Below are positions 1 through 10,500 of a stretch of DNA of 64,000 nt, piece by piece (the stretch's first letter is position 1; each line of letters begins with the position of its first letter). Source of the stretch: Lentisphaeria bacterium UBA4640 (GTDB taxonomy: Bacteria; Verrucomicrobiota; Lentisphaeria; Victivallales; UBA1829). The notes under the pieces are model-generated. The model was not told the DNA's origin. It saw nothing but the letters and a program-made list of their open reading frames with translations, and made no database searches. The DNA lies in the NCBI GenBank assembly GCA_002405835.1, contig DHMO01000026.1, forward strand, positions 537-64,536. The letters run 5' to 3'. The position numbers were made by a program, and so were the translations under genes.

Positions 1-633
1 GTCCTTCTTCAGACGGATGCGGAAATCAAGGTTGTTCAGCAGAATGCTTTTCCAGTCCGCAAAGAAAACCAGCACGAGCCCGGTCAGCAGAACGGTCATG
101 GAGACGATCATTGTTCCGACGGTTCCGATGTGTCTGCGGATGAGTCCGGCGGGGACGTTTTCGAATGCGGGCGCGGCGAACTGCGCGCCAAGCACTCCGC
201 CGGAGAGCGCGAGTTCCGGCGCTCCCGGATGCCCGATGCCGAGCTTTGTGGTCCATTCGACCATGTCGCGCGGGAACATCGCCATAATCAGCGTCATGCC
301 GATCACCACCATTGCGAGCGCGGCGATATACCCCTTCCGTTTTGCCGGAACCGGAATAAAACTGCGGCCGAGACAGATCAGCAGAAACGCCGTGATCGGA
401 TAGATGGCGAGTCCGAAGAGATAGAACAGCACACGCGCGATTTTTGCGCCGAGCGGGCCGATGAGGTTGCGCACCGGTTCGGCGCTTCCTCCCTCAAGCA
501 CGGCAAGATCCGCCGGATTGTGTGATGCGATGGACAGTATGAAAAGCAGCAATAAAATTGCCACGAGCACATAACGGAACCGGAATTGCGTTTTCTCTTC
601 CGCAGCGGTTGTTTCGGTTTCTTCCTGGGACAT
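1..633 (-). CDS. ftsK: FtsK/SpoIIIE-type DNA translocase, N-terminal membrane part (cut by window edge)
   Basis: Only the first 211 codons are inside the window; the reading frame is open to base 1. The start is the ATG at 633, preceded by AAAAGGAGT. After a polar N-terminus come hydrophobic stretches at about residues 21-36, 60-88, 104-118 and 170-187, with the signature SHNPAD after the first and the run NLIGPLGAKIA before the second. This is the layout of the FtsK four-helix membrane domain that anchors the division-linked chromosome translocase at the septum. The RecA-like motor and gamma domain would lie to the left of the window. The identification rests on the membrane domain alone, so a SpoIIIE-like or phage paralogue is possible but less likely. 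Confidence 0.85.
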   Translation of the reverse strand, partial: MSQEETETTAAEEKTQFRFRYVLVAILLLLFILSIASHNPADLAVLEGGSAEPVRNLIGPLGAKIARVLFYLFGLAIYPITAFLLICLGRSFIPVPAKRKGYIAALAMVVIGMTLIMAMFPRDMVEWTTKLGIGHPGAPELALSGGVLGAQFAAPAFENVPAGLIRRHIGTVGTMIVSMTVLLTGLVLVFFADWKSILLNNLDFRIRLKKD

Positions 634-660
634 TGATTCGACTCCTTTTCTCTAGACAGA

Positions 661-688
661 AAGATAACTCAAAACCTTTTTTTTTCAA
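661..688 (-). promoter_or_regulatory. sigma70-like promoter for ftsK
   Basis: On the minus strand TTGAAA and TATCTT are separated by 16 bases and end 28 bases before the ftsK ATG. This suggests ftsK has its own promoter rather than depending only on the DUF3791 module upstream. Judged by eye only. Confidence 0.45.
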
Positions 689-731
689 CTGCTCTTTTAA
701 AGAAAAACAAAATTTGCCGCAAAGCCCCCGT

Positions 732-935
732 CTAGCGGTATTCCAGCTTCAGCTCATCCACGATATACTGGTCGCTGCGGCAATGCAGATCGGCGATCCC
801 GCAGCGCAGCTCCCGGTACGTCTGGGAGTGATAGAAAAAATTCAGTGCATCTTCCAGAGAAAACCGCATCTGCTCCGCAAACAGCGCGATGATTCGGACA
901 TACTTCATCTGCAGCAGAATTTTATTTGCTTCCAT
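732..935 (-). CDS. DUF3791-family small protein, second copy
   Basis: A 67-residue protein with no signal peptide, mostly helical by composition. It has the DUF3791 hallmark near the C-terminus, here LHCRSDQYIVDEL (family pattern: LH..G..YIV-acidic). The ATG at 935 is preceded by GGAGGTG, which lies inside the end of the DUF3990 gene; the two overlap by 14 bases, so translation is probably coupled. DUF3791 proteins are commonly found beside DUF3990 genes. Function is unproven; from size, position and partner, an antitoxin or immunity role is my inference. Confidence 0.75.
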   Translation of the reverse strand: MEANKILLQMKYVRIIALFAEQMRFSLEDALNFFYHSQTYRELRCGIADLHCRSDQYIVDELKLEYR

Positions 936-1419
936 GAAACACCTCCTCCGATGACTGAAATGTCAGAAGCCGGTCCATTAAATCCTGGCGGCGGATGCAA
1001 ATCTGATGATTCGTTTTTTCAAACTTCAAACGTCCCAGCGCCTCCGCTTCGGAAATCAATCCGTCAAAAAACAGTTCCAGCGTATTGAACACCTTGTCGT
1101 TGGCCACACCTCCGCGAACGATGTCATAGCTCTCCGAAACATGTCCGATCCGGTTCTCCATGATGAAATGCAGCCATTCCGAATCATATTCGGGAAAATT
1201 CTTCACACGAAGTCCGGTCAAAGCATCCGCGCTGTCATCAAAAAGATACATATTGACAATTGCCTTTTTGCCGCGCTGCCGCCAGCGGAGCGCCCACCTG
1301 GAAGCCTGCTCCTGAAGCGGAGTTGCATAGAACCCCTTCCCGAAGTCAAGCGCCTGCCGCGAAAACGAAATATCCGGCTTGCGGATTTCCAGAAAAGAAC
1401 CATGATACACTTTCATCAT
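922..1419 (-). CDS. DUF3990-family protein (possible ADP-ribosyltransferase-fold toxin)
   Basis: A 165-residue protein starting MMKVYHGSF. Its N-terminal third carries the DUF3990 signature: YHGS at residues 5-8, then LDFGKGFYAT at about 24-33 and a QA..WA helix. From memory, DUF3990 is placed in the ADP-ribosyltransferase superfamily, and the spaced H and Y residues would fit the NAD-binding H-Y core; I cannot verify this here. The start codon overlaps the stop of the upstream DUF3791 gene (ATGA) and the 3' end overlaps the downstream one. The three genes therefore look like one translationally coupled unit, consistent with a toxin flanked by two cognate small proteins. Confidence 0.75.
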   Translation of the reverse strand: MMKVYHGSFLEIRKPDISFSRQALDFGKGFYATPLQEQASRWALRWRQRGKKAIVNMYLFDDSADALTGLRVKNFPEYDSEWLHFIMENRIGHVSESYDIVRGGVANDKVFNTLELFFDGLISEAEALGRLKFEKTNHQICIRRQDLMDRLLTFQSSEEVFHGSK

Positions 1420-1634
1420 GACAGCACTCCGCGTTCCCGCATCAGCGACAGCAGGTCGTCGACGATATAGTTTTTCCCCTGTGTATGGAGCACATCAAAC
1501 GAAGGGATCACATAGCCATACAGAATATCCGACTGTTTCGTGAGCATATCGTACACCTGATTCCCGGGCAGATTCAGCCGCTCTGCAACGGATTCTATGC
1601 AGAAAACGGCAAATTCAAGAGCGGATTTATCCAT
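1416..1634 (-). CDS. DUF3791-family small protein, first copy
   Basis: A 72-residue protein, first gene of the module. The frame is open much further upstream, but only because it runs antisense to the GspE gene. The ATG at 1634 gives a family-length protein beginning MDKSALEFAVF and lies just downstream of a good promoter. The DUF3791 motif is FDVLHTQGKNYIVDD at about residues 46-60. It differs clearly in sequence from the second DUF3791 copy, so this is not a recent duplication. Role inferred to be antitoxin-like. Confidence 0.75.
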   Translation of the reverse strand: MDKSALEFAVFCIESVAERLNLPGNQVYDMLTKQSDILYGYVIPSFDVLHTQGKNYIVDDLLSLMRERGVLS

Positions 1635-1669
1635 GCTTTCGGTCCCGGATGAGTTGTTTGTTCCATGAC

Positions 1670-1697
1670 AATATAGCACGCTCTCTGAAGAATGCAA
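1670..1697 (-). promoter_or_regulatory. promoter of the DUF3791-DUF3990-DUF3791 operon
   Basis: On the minus strand TTGCAT, a 16-base spacer and TATATT lie 36 bases before the ATG at 1634. It faces away from the GspE promoter in a divergent intergenic region of about 200 bases. Confidence 0.5.
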
Positions 1698-1761
1698 CAT
1701 CAAGCGCACCGCCTTTTTGTCTCTTCTTTTCCCCCGGAACAAAAAATTTTTCTTTTTCCAC

Positions 1762-1790
1762 TTGACAAATGCGCATTTCGGAACTCTAAT
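1762..1790 (+). promoter_or_regulatory. promoter of the gspE pair
   Basis: TTGACA at 1762-1767 and TCTAAT at 1785-1790 have a 17-base spacer. A second -10-like TATAAT follows at 1798-1803. The 5' leader would be about 40 bases. Confidence 0.55.
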
Positions 1791-1838
1791 ACCGATGTAT
1801 AATTTCACATAATAATTTTCAGCATCGAGGAGAGAAAA

Positions 1839-3560
1839 GTGGCGGAAGACTGCGACTATATTCTTGAGCTGGTCAAGGAGAACCATCTTGTCACCGACGA
1901 CCAGATCGCCGAGGGCTGGGCGAAAGTGGCGTCGTCCAGCAGTGAACTCAACATTATCGACGCCCTCAAACTGCTCGGGTATCTCGACGAGAACCAGCTT
2001 CTCTCCATGCTCTGCGAACAGTATGGACTCGAACTCGTGGATCTCTCGGAATATGAAATTCCGGAAGACGTCGCCGCCCGCATTTCCCCGGAACTCGCAA
2101 AACAGTATAAAATCGTCCCCGTCCGCGTGCACGACGACATTCTCACCATCGCAATGGGCAACCCCACCGATATGGACACCGTCGACGCACTCCGCGTCGT
2201 CCTCCAGTGCGATATCGACGCCGTCGTCGCCCCGCAGGAACAGATCGACCGGCTCTACACGCTGACCTACGGAAGCGACGCCGAGAAGCTCGACCTTGCC
2301 TCTGCAGGACTCGCAAAGCCTGAAGATATCCAGCAGGTCTCCGACGGAACCGAGGACGGAACCATCGGCAAAGGCGCCGACACCGAAGAAGACGCCCCCA
2401 TCATCAAGCTCGTCTCCCAGATCATCATCAACGCGTTCAACATGAAGGCGTCCGATATTCACATGGAGCCGATGGAAAAACGCTACCGCATCCGCTACCG
2501 CATCGACGGTGCGCTCCGCGAACAGCCCGGCCCCCCGAAATACCTCCAGCCCAACATCACAAGCCGTCTTAAAATCATGGCGCACATGGATATCTCCGAA
2601 AAGCGAATCCCCCTCGACGGACGTATCCAGATCAAGCTGAAGGACAAGGACATCGACCTGCGCGTATCCTCCATCCCGACCACGCACGGCGAAAGTATCG
2701 TCATGCGTATTCTCGACAAGTCCAGCATCCAGCTCGATATTCCGAAACTCGGTTTCTATTCGGACGACCAGGAGAAGATCAACCGCATCATCAACTATCC
2801 GGACGGAATCTTCCTTGTGACCGGACCGACCGGTTCCGGAAAGACGACTTCGCTTTACGCGTTCCTGAACACCATCAACACGCCGACCCGCAAAATCATC
2901 ACCGTGGAAGACCCCGTCGAGTACATGCTCCCCGGCATCAACCAGGTTCAGGTGAACGTCGCCGCGAAAATGACCTTCGCCGCCGCGCTGAAGGCGATGC
3001 TGCGTCAGGCGCCGAACATCATCATGGTCGGTGAAATCCGAGACCTTGAAACGGCGGAAATCGCAATCAACGCCTCGCAGACCGGTCACCTGGTGTTCTC
3101 CACCCTGCACACCAACGACGCCCCCAGCGCCGTCACCCGACTCGTCGATATGGGCGTGAAACCGTTCCTCGTCGCCTCCTCCGTCCGCGCCGTCATGGCT
3201 CAGCGACTCCTCCGCCGCGTCTGCAAGAACTGCGGCGAACCGACCACCGCCGATCCCACGGAAATCCGCATGCTCGGTCTCGACGACAAGTTCCTTTCCC
3301 AGGCGAAACTCATGAAGGGACGCGGCTGCGACGTCTGCGGCGGAACCGGATACAAAGGCCGAGTCGGCATCTATGAAATCTTCATGCTCACCGATGAAAT
3401 GCAGGACCTCATCTACAAGAAAGTCGCCGCCGCAACCATCCGCGAAGCCGCCCGTAAATCCGGTATGAGAACCCTGCGTGAAGACGCTCTCCGCAAAGCC
3501 GCGTCCGGAATCACAACCCTGTCCGAAGTCATCGCCGCAACCGTCGGCGACGTCGATTAA
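1839..3560 (+). CDS. GspE/PilB-type secretion or pilus assembly ATPase, first paralogue
   Basis: A 573-residue hexameric motor ATPase of the type II secretion/type IV pilus class, cytoplasmic at the inner membrane. The start is GTG at 1839 with GAGGAGAG just upstream. The N-terminal 150 residues are a MshEN/GspE-N domain. The ATPase core carries Walker A GPTGSGKTT at about 328-336, the Asp box, Walker B IIMVGEIRD and the His box TGHLVFSTLHTND. The C-terminus has the four-cysteine zinc element (CKNC ... CDVCGGTGYKGR). It is followed 14 bases later by a paralogue, but no pilin, platform or secretin gene is adjacent, so its apparatus is encoded elsewhere. The Tad locus in this window has its own, different ATPase. 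Confidence 0.9.
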   Translation: MAEDCDYILELVKENHLVTDDQIAEGWAKVASSSSELNIIDALKLLGYLDENQLLSMLCEQYGLELVDLSEYEIPEDVAARISPELAKQYKIVPVRVHDDILTIAMGNPTDMDTVDALRVVLQCDIDAVVAPQEQIDRLYTLTYGSDAEKLDLASAGLAKPEDIQQVSDGTEDGTIGKGADTEEDAPIIKLVSQIIINAFNMKASDIHMEPMEKRYRIRYRIDGALREQPGPPKYLQPNITSRLKIMAHMDISEKRIPLDGRIQIKLKDKDIDLRVSSIPTTHGESIVMRILDKSSIQLDIPKLGFYSDDQEKINRIINYPDGIFLVTGPTGSGKTTSLYAFLNTINTPTRKIITVEDPVEYMLPGINQVQVNVAAKMTFAAALKAMLRQAPNIIMVGEIRDLETAEIAINASQTGHLVFSTLHTNDAPSAVTRLVDMGVKPFLVASSVRAVMAQRLLRRVCKNCGEPTTADPTEIRMLGLDDKFLSQAKLMKGRGCDVCGGTGYKGRVGIYEIFMLTDEMQDLIYKKVAAATIREAARKSGMRTLREDALRKAASGITTLSEVIAATVGDVD

Positions 3561-3574
3561 TCTGGAGACTGACC

Positions 3575-5263
3575 ATGCTTGACACTGAAAATCAGACCTT
3601 GAAAGACATCCTCATTGCGAACGACGCCTGCACCGAGGAACAGCTCGCCCCCGTCATCGAAGAGCATGAGCGCACCGGAACCCCGCTCCAGGAACTGCTC
3701 GTCGATTTCGGACTCCTCACCAAAGAGGAAATCCTCGAACAGATCGCCCACAGCCTCGGAACCGAAGTCTACGACCTCTCCGGAATCGAAATTCCCGAAG
3801 AGACCATCAAACTCGTCACGCCGGAAAACGCCCGCATGCTCGGCGTCCTCCCCGTCCAGTACGACGGCTCCACGCTTTACGCAGCATTCCGCTCTCCGCT
3901 GAACTACCAGTCCGTCGATGAACTCCGCTTCATCCTCGGCGGAGACGTCGCCGTTGTCGTCGCCCCCGAAGAGCAGATTCAGGAAGCAATCGAAAAGTAT
4001 TACCCCGAAGACAACGCCAACGCCGCCGACCTCCTCGCCGAAATGGACATGATCGACATGGGCGACGCCGAGGACATGAGCGAATCTGAAATCCAGACCG
4101 CCGCCAACGACGCCCCGATCGTCCGCTTCGTCGACGCCGTTCTCTATCAGGCAATCAAGGACAAGGCGTCGGACATCCACTTCGAGCCGTTCGAGCACAA
4201 CTTCAAAATCCGCTACCGCGTCGACGGCGCGCTCTACGAAATGGCCCCTCCGCCGAAGAGCCTCGCGGTTCCGGTCATCAGCCGCGTGAAAATTCTCTCC
4301 GGCCTGAACATTTCCGAACGCCGACGCCCGCAGGACGGTAAAATTCAGCTCAAGATCGGAGGCAAACCGATTGACCTCCGTGTTTCGACGCTCCCGACTC
4401 AGTTCGGCGAATCGGTCGTTCTCCGAATTCTCGACCGCTCGGTTGTGAACCTGGACCTCGATGTTCTCGGAATCAACGAAAACGTGCTGGAGAAAATCCG
4501 CGAAATGATTTCGCGCCCGAACGGAATCTTCATCGTGACGGGACCGACCGGTTCCGGAAAAACCACAACGCTCTATTCCGCCCTGAAAGAGATCAACAAA
4601 GTCGAAGACAAAATCCTCACCGCCGAGGACCCTGTGGAATATGACCTTGAGGGCATCATCCAGCTTCCGATCAACGAAGCCGTGGGCATGACCTTCGACC
4701 GTGCGCTGCGCGCGTTCCTCCGACAGGACCCCGATGTGATCATGCTCGGAGAGATCCGTGATATTGAATCCGGTCAGATGGCTGTTCAGGCCGCGCTGAC
4801 AGGACACCTTGTGTTCTCCACCCTGCACACCAACGACGCCGCCGGCGCGGTGACGCGATTTGTCGATATGGGCGTGGAACCGTTCCTTATCACCTCGGCG
4901 CTGATCGGAATTCTGGCGCAGCGTCTTCTGCGCCGTGTCTGCCCGAAATGTAAAACGGCGTTCCGCCCGTCGGATTCGGACCTCCGTCTTCTTGAGCTTG
5001 AGCGCGCCGACGTCGGCGACAACATGTTCTACTACGGCAAAGGCTGTCCGTATTGCAACAACACGGGTTACAAGGGACGTAAAGCTCTCACGGAGCTTCT
5101 CGTGATGAATCCGAAGATCAACGATCTGATTTTAGCGAACGCCCCGACGATTGCGATCCGCGAAAAAGCCCGTGAGCTCGGCATGACGACCATGCGCGAA
5201 GACGGCGTCCGTGCGATTCTCAACGGCGAAACCACCATGGAAGAGGTGCTGAAATACACCTGA
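3575..5263 (+). CDS. GspE/PilB-type secretion or pilus assembly ATPase, second paralogue
   Basis: A 562-residue protein with the same order as its neighbour: MshEN N-terminal domain, linker rich in Asp/Glu/Met, then the ATPase core. Walker A GPTGSGKTT is at about 323-331, Walker B is VIMLGEIRD, and the His box TGHLVFSTLHTND is identical to the first copy. The zinc cysteines are CPKC and CPYCNNTGYKGR. The core is conserved but the N-terminal domains differ considerably, so the copies have diverged in what they bind. They probably share one transcript ending at the terminator at 5283. They may be two extension motors for one or two machines; the sequence does not decide. Confidence 0.9.
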   Translation: MLDTENQTLKDILIANDACTEEQLAPVIEEHERTGTPLQELLVDFGLLTKEEILEQIAHSLGTEVYDLSGIEIPEETIKLVTPENARMLGVLPVQYDGSTLYAAFRSPLNYQSVDELRFILGGDVAVVVAPEEQIQEAIEKYYPEDNANAADLLAEMDMIDMGDAEDMSESEIQTAANDAPIVRFVDAVLYQAIKDKASDIHFEPFEHNFKIRYRVDGALYEMAPPPKSLAVPVISRVKILSGLNISERRRPQDGKIQLKIGGKPIDLRVSTLPTQFGESVVLRILDRSVVNLDLDVLGINENVLEKIREMISRPNGIFIVTGPTGSGKTTTLYSALKEINKVEDKILTAEDPVEYDLEGIIQLPINEAVGMTFDRALRAFLRQDPDVIMLGEIRDIESGQMAVQAALTGHLVFSTLHTNDAAGAVTRFVDMGVEPFLITSALIGILAQRLLRRVCPKCKTAFRPSDSDLRLLELERADVGDNMFYYGKGCPYCNNTGYKGRKALTELLVMNPKINDLILANAPTIAIREKARELGMTTMREDGVRAILNGETTMEEVLKYT

Positions 5264-5282
5264 GAATCCCAGCTCGACGCAC

Positions 5283-5316
5283 AAAAAAAGCACGGTTTCG
5301 CGACCGTGCTTTTTTT
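5283..5316. terminator. bidirectional Rho-independent terminator
   Basis: GCACGGT (5290-5296) pairs with ACCGTGC (5303-5309) around a 6-base loop, flanked by an A run on the left and a T run on the right. It can serve the gspE pair on the plus strand and the convergent binding-protein gene on the minus strand. Confidence 0.85.
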
Positions 5317-5338
5317 GTCCAGTAATTTTTCCTTTGGC

Positions 5339-6304
<966 letters not shown>

Positions 6305-6319
6305 ATTCAATCCTTTCGG

Positions 6320-7171
6320 TTAAATGGTCAGACCGGCTCTTTTTTCCGCTTCGTACTGATAGCCGTTCGTGTAACGGTTTGCATTCGCGCAGCCCGTATC
6401 GCGGCGTTCCCATTCGTTCTGCAGGAAATTCACCGCGGCGGAAGGCCACGCGCAGACGTCCGGGGTTTCGAGTCCAAGCAGCATCCCGTGGTCGCCGTGC
6501 GGGTAGATATGAAGTTCGCACGGACGCTTCGCCGCGTTCATGGCTTCGGCAAAGACGATGCTGTTGTGATAATCAACCAGCTGGTCGGTGACGGTTGCCC
6601 ATACAAACGCCGGAGGGGCCTTGCTCAGATCGTGCTTTTCGAGTGAACAGAGTTTCAACAGCTCTGGATCTCCGCCCGTAAGATTCTGGTAGGAACCGAC
6701 ATGGCTCCACGGCTCAAAGACGAGCACACCGTAGCAGAGAATCATGCCGTCGGCGTCGCCGCGCTCTCTGTCGATGCTGTCGCCGTTGTCCGCATTCACA
6801 AGATCCGTCAGGACGCCCAGCGAACCTGCGAGGTGTCCGCCGGCGGAGAATCCGCAGCTGGCGATGCGGTCGGGAATAACGTTCCATTCTGCCGCATTGG
6901 CGCGGATGATGCGCATTGCGCGGATTGCATCCTGCTGCGGAGCGGGCCAGCGGTTCGGGGCAACGCGGTAATCAAGCACAAACGCATGAAGTCCGAGCTG
7001 ATTGAACGCCTTTGCAATCGGAATTCCTTCGGTGTTGCGGCAGACTCCGCCGTAGCCTCCGCCGGGGATGACGAGCACCGCTGCGCGCGGTTCCGTCCCG
7101 GGCAGAAGGAACGGAGTAATCGAAGACGGAACGGCTTCGCTGTCGCTCCACAAATAAATTTTATCCGGCAT
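6320..7171 (-). CDS. alpha/beta-hydrolase, acetyl-xylan-esterase-like
   Basis: A 283-residue cytoplasmic protein; ATG at 7171 preceded by AAAGGAGAT. It shows the BD-FAE/acetyl-esterase layout: oxyanion-hole loop PGGGYGG at about 37-43, nucleophile elbow GFSAGGH at about 107-113, and a C-terminal HGDHG that would supply the catalytic His, with an Asp in the preceding TVTDQLVDY. No signal peptide is visible, so it probably removes acetyl groups from oligosaccharides after uptake. The sugar-binding lipoprotein gene follows 15 bases downstream, linking the two functions. Confidence 0.82.
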   Translation of the reverse strand: MPDKIYLWSDSEAVPSSITPFLLPGTEPRAAVLVIPGGGYGGVCRNTEGIPIAKAFNQLGLHAFVLDYRVAPNRWPAPQQDAIRAMRIIRANAAEWNVIPDRIASCGFSAGGHLAGSLGVLTDLVNADNGDSIDRERGDADGMILCYGVLVFEPWSHVGSYQNLTGGDPELLKLCSLEKHDLSKAPPAFVWATVTDQLVDYHNSIVFAEAMNAAKRPCELHIYPHGDHGMLLGLETPDVCAWPSAAVNFLQNEWERRDTGCANANRYTNGYQYEAEKRAGLTI

Positions 7172-7501
7172 TTGAAATCTCCTTTAATGATAAAAAGGTA
7201 ATATGGCATATCCCAGGTGATTTTCAAGAGGAAACATCATTTTATCCATCAGAATTCAGCGGAAAAATCATAGATATCCCACTTTTTTTCGATTGATGCC
7301 GGGATAAGTAAACGCACAGAGGAAAAATGAAGCCGTGTGTTTACTTTGAGAAAAGACAGATATTTTTGTCGAAAAACGCTTTTATACAGAAGAAACGGAT
7401 TGAAAAATTTCCGGATTCCATTTTCGATGCCTGTTTGAAAGCAGATGCCGCACGAAATTCACAGACAGAAAACACGAAAACATTCTTTGGAATTTTTATG
7501 A
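7172..7501. other. intergenic stretch between esterase and giant helicase genes
   Basis: 330 AT-rich bases. The left end holds the esterase promoter; the rest shows no convincing gene. A plus-strand open frame from 7327 has no ribosome site and runs antisense into the giant gene's 3' end. No clear terminator was seen for the giant gene. Confidence 0.5.
7200..7227 (-). promoter_or_regulatory. promoter of the esterase/binding-protein operon
   Basis: On the minus strand TTGAAA, a 16-base spacer and CATATT, 29 bases before the esterase ATG. The -10 is imperfect. Confidence 0.4.
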
Positions 7502-10500
7502 TTATCTTAAAATTCGTCCAGATTTTTTCAATGCTTCCATCCCGAAATCAAGATATTTTCTTGCCTTGTCTGTTACTGCGGAAAAACCGAATAATTTCAC
7601 AGTTTCACGATAAAGAGTATTCTGCTTGCAGGCATTGAAATCCTCCAGAATTTCCAACATGGCGTTGGCCAGTTCTTCTGGTGGGATTTCATCAATTGCC
7701 CGGCGTGATAAACTGTCCAGCGAAACCCGGTAGTCCAGATAACTTTCCGCACTTTGCCCCATAGCCCAGAATACGCGGACATCTCCAATTTTTGTGATTT
7801 TCCAATATTGGGGCAGACATTCATTCAATATATGGAGAATCTGGTCGCCCATACGGTTGAATCCCCACGCTTTCACGACCCGTCTCTTTAATACTGTTTC
7901 ATAGATCGGACCTTCAAATTGGATGATTTCACGTATCTGTCTGCGGATCAAATCCCGTGCTGACGGGTCATAAAAGAATTCCTGTGCGTAAACAGACTCT
8001 CCATTCCACATGCAGTATTCTTTGCGGTGTTCCGGTCGATAAGACGCCGTTGCTCCGCTTTCCGGTTTGGTTTCAACGGCAGGAATTTCCGCAGACTGAA
8101 CAGGAACTGGCGATATGGGCGCCGGTTCCTGTTCAGTCCGGAGCTTTTCAATCAGAGCCAGCAGATGCTCTTCCGCCCGCCTGCGGTCGAATGCCCAGTC
8201 AACACTCCATGCACGGCAGGTGTGCCAGCCTAGCGAGTGAAGTACACTGTCACGCAAATTGTCACGATCTCGAACAGTCCGTTGTGCCGCATAGACATGG
8301 CCGTCACATTCGATTCCGAGTAGAAATTCATCCGGTTTATCCGGATGGCGGACCGCGAGATCAATCCGATAGCCGGAACAGCCCACATTGCGCTCCCAAG
8401 TCAAACCATGTGCGGACAGGAACTCCGCAATAGTGTCAATCAGTCCTTCTGTATTCTTTTCCGCAGAGATTTTACTCTGAATATGGAATCCTTTTTCGGC
8501 ATAATCCAGAAAATATTTCAGGTGAGCTGCTCCTGTTGCATTGGTCCGGTTCAATTCAATCTGCTGCGAGCGAATACTAGAAAACACCACGACCTGTTCC
8601 TTGGCCCGTGTAATGGCGACATTTAAACGCCGTTCGCCGCCCTGACGGTTCAATGGGCCGAAATTCATAGAGAATTTTCCGTCTGCATCAGGGGCATAGC
8701 AAATGGAAAACAGGATGACGTCACGCTCATCCCCCTGAACATTTTCCAGGTTTTTGACGAACAACGGTTCTGCATTACGATCGCTGAAATATTCTTCCAG
8801 TTCCGGATGCCTGATCCGCTCCTGTTCCATCAGGTCTTCGATAAGCTCTTTCTGCGCCTGACTGAAGGTCACGATCCCGATACTGCGTTGTTTTCTGACC
8901 GGTTTTTCCAAATGCGTAAACACATACTTCACCAGTGCTTCCGCTTCTTTGCGGTTGGTTCTTGTCGCTTTTCGGTCGTAAATTGCGTTTGGCACAAATT
9001 CAAAGCGCACTCCCAGACTATCCGAATTGCGTGCAGCAGGGAAGGTAAACAGACGATCTTCATAATAATAATGGTTGCTGAATGAAATCAATGCTTCATG
9101 GCGGCTGCGGTAATGCCAGTTCAAATAAGTAGAATGAAGTCCAGCGGCAATACATTCATCCAAAATACTTTCCATGTCTTCAGGCTCATCCGGCAATTTT
9201 TCTTCATCCTCCTGCTCGCCTTTCTGGAAGAAATTAGTCGGCGGCATCTGTTTGGGATCGCCGACAACGATCAGCTGTTTCCCGCGGGCAATGACGCCGA
9301 CCGCATCCCAGACCGGAATTTGCGAAGCTTCATCAAAAACAATCAGATCAAACTGTTCGGAATCCGGCGGCAGATACTGTGCAACAGATAGCGGACTCAT
9401 CAGAAAACATGGTTTCAGCACTGGCGCCAAAGTGGGAATCTGTTCCAGAAGCTGGCGTATAGGTTTCTGTCTGGCGCGTTTTTCGCATTCCCGTTTAAGA
9501 ATCCCCAGTTCTGTGCCATCCGGACATGGCCCGGAGCGGCGGCGCGGCAATGCCGAGGCCAGACGGGCAAAAATGATCTGTTTGGACAGATGGGTATATT
9601 TTGCATCCAGTTCGCGAAATTTTAGAATCCGCTCTTCCTGATTTGCTCCGGAGAAATTGCAGAGAACGGGCGATTGAGCTAAAATCTGGTTAAGCATTTC
9701 CACTGCATAACAATCCGAAAATATTTTGAAAATCCCGGCAGTTTCCAGTTCGCCGTTTTCCAATGCATCGGCAAACGCGGCAAGCCCGGCTGCATCGGCT
9801 TCCCGACGCAGCTTCCGGTAGCGCAGCACGCCACGCAATTCTCCGGAGAGGTCGATCATATGCCGGAGTTTTTTTCCCAGAATTTCAAGGTCGGCTTCCG
9901 TTTGAAATTCTGCGGCATAGCTGCCGATGCCATGTATTTTTTCCTGAAAATCATTCCAGATCAGCAAAAAGGCATCGATCTGTTCGCAGACCTGTGCATT
10001 TTTTGCAAAATTTTGTTCCGCATCCGGCAGCAAGGTTTGCAATTTTTGCCGCATCCTGTTTTTTCTTTCCGGATCCATTCCGGCTGCATCGTCTATCTGC
10101 TGAAGAATGTTTTCTGTCTGTGCCAAAACCGTGTCTACTGCTTTCCAGTCAACTTCACCGTTATTCCAAAGTTTTCCGAGCAGTGTTTTTACTTTCACTT
10201 GCACATTTTCTATTTTCTGATGAACAAGAGAGAAATTTTCCGCATCTGGCAGCAACTGTGACAATTCAGCAATAGTCAACCGGGGACCGCCAAGTTTTTT
10301 TATGCCGGACAACTCTTTCAGCAACGCGGTATTCCGGATATACTTTATCAGGAAAAAAGCCTGATTGTTCTGCTGAATCCGGGCGGCAATGCCGGAAAAA
10401 TCCAGATTGATGAGTTCTTTCAGATGATAATTCCGCAATTTTGCAGACAATGACCGTTCCTCTTCCGCCCAGGTGCAAAATTTTCTCAGAGAATCTGCAT

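Noticed and set aside
1635..3110. Minus-strand extension of the first DUF3791 gene to 564 codons
   Set aside because: The extra 490 residues are antisense to the gspE gene and of shadow composition; the family is about 70 residues and the promoter lies downstream of this extension.
7327..7638. 103-codon plus-strand frame
   Set aside because: It lacks a ribosome site and its second half is antisense to the conserved end of the giant helicase gene.
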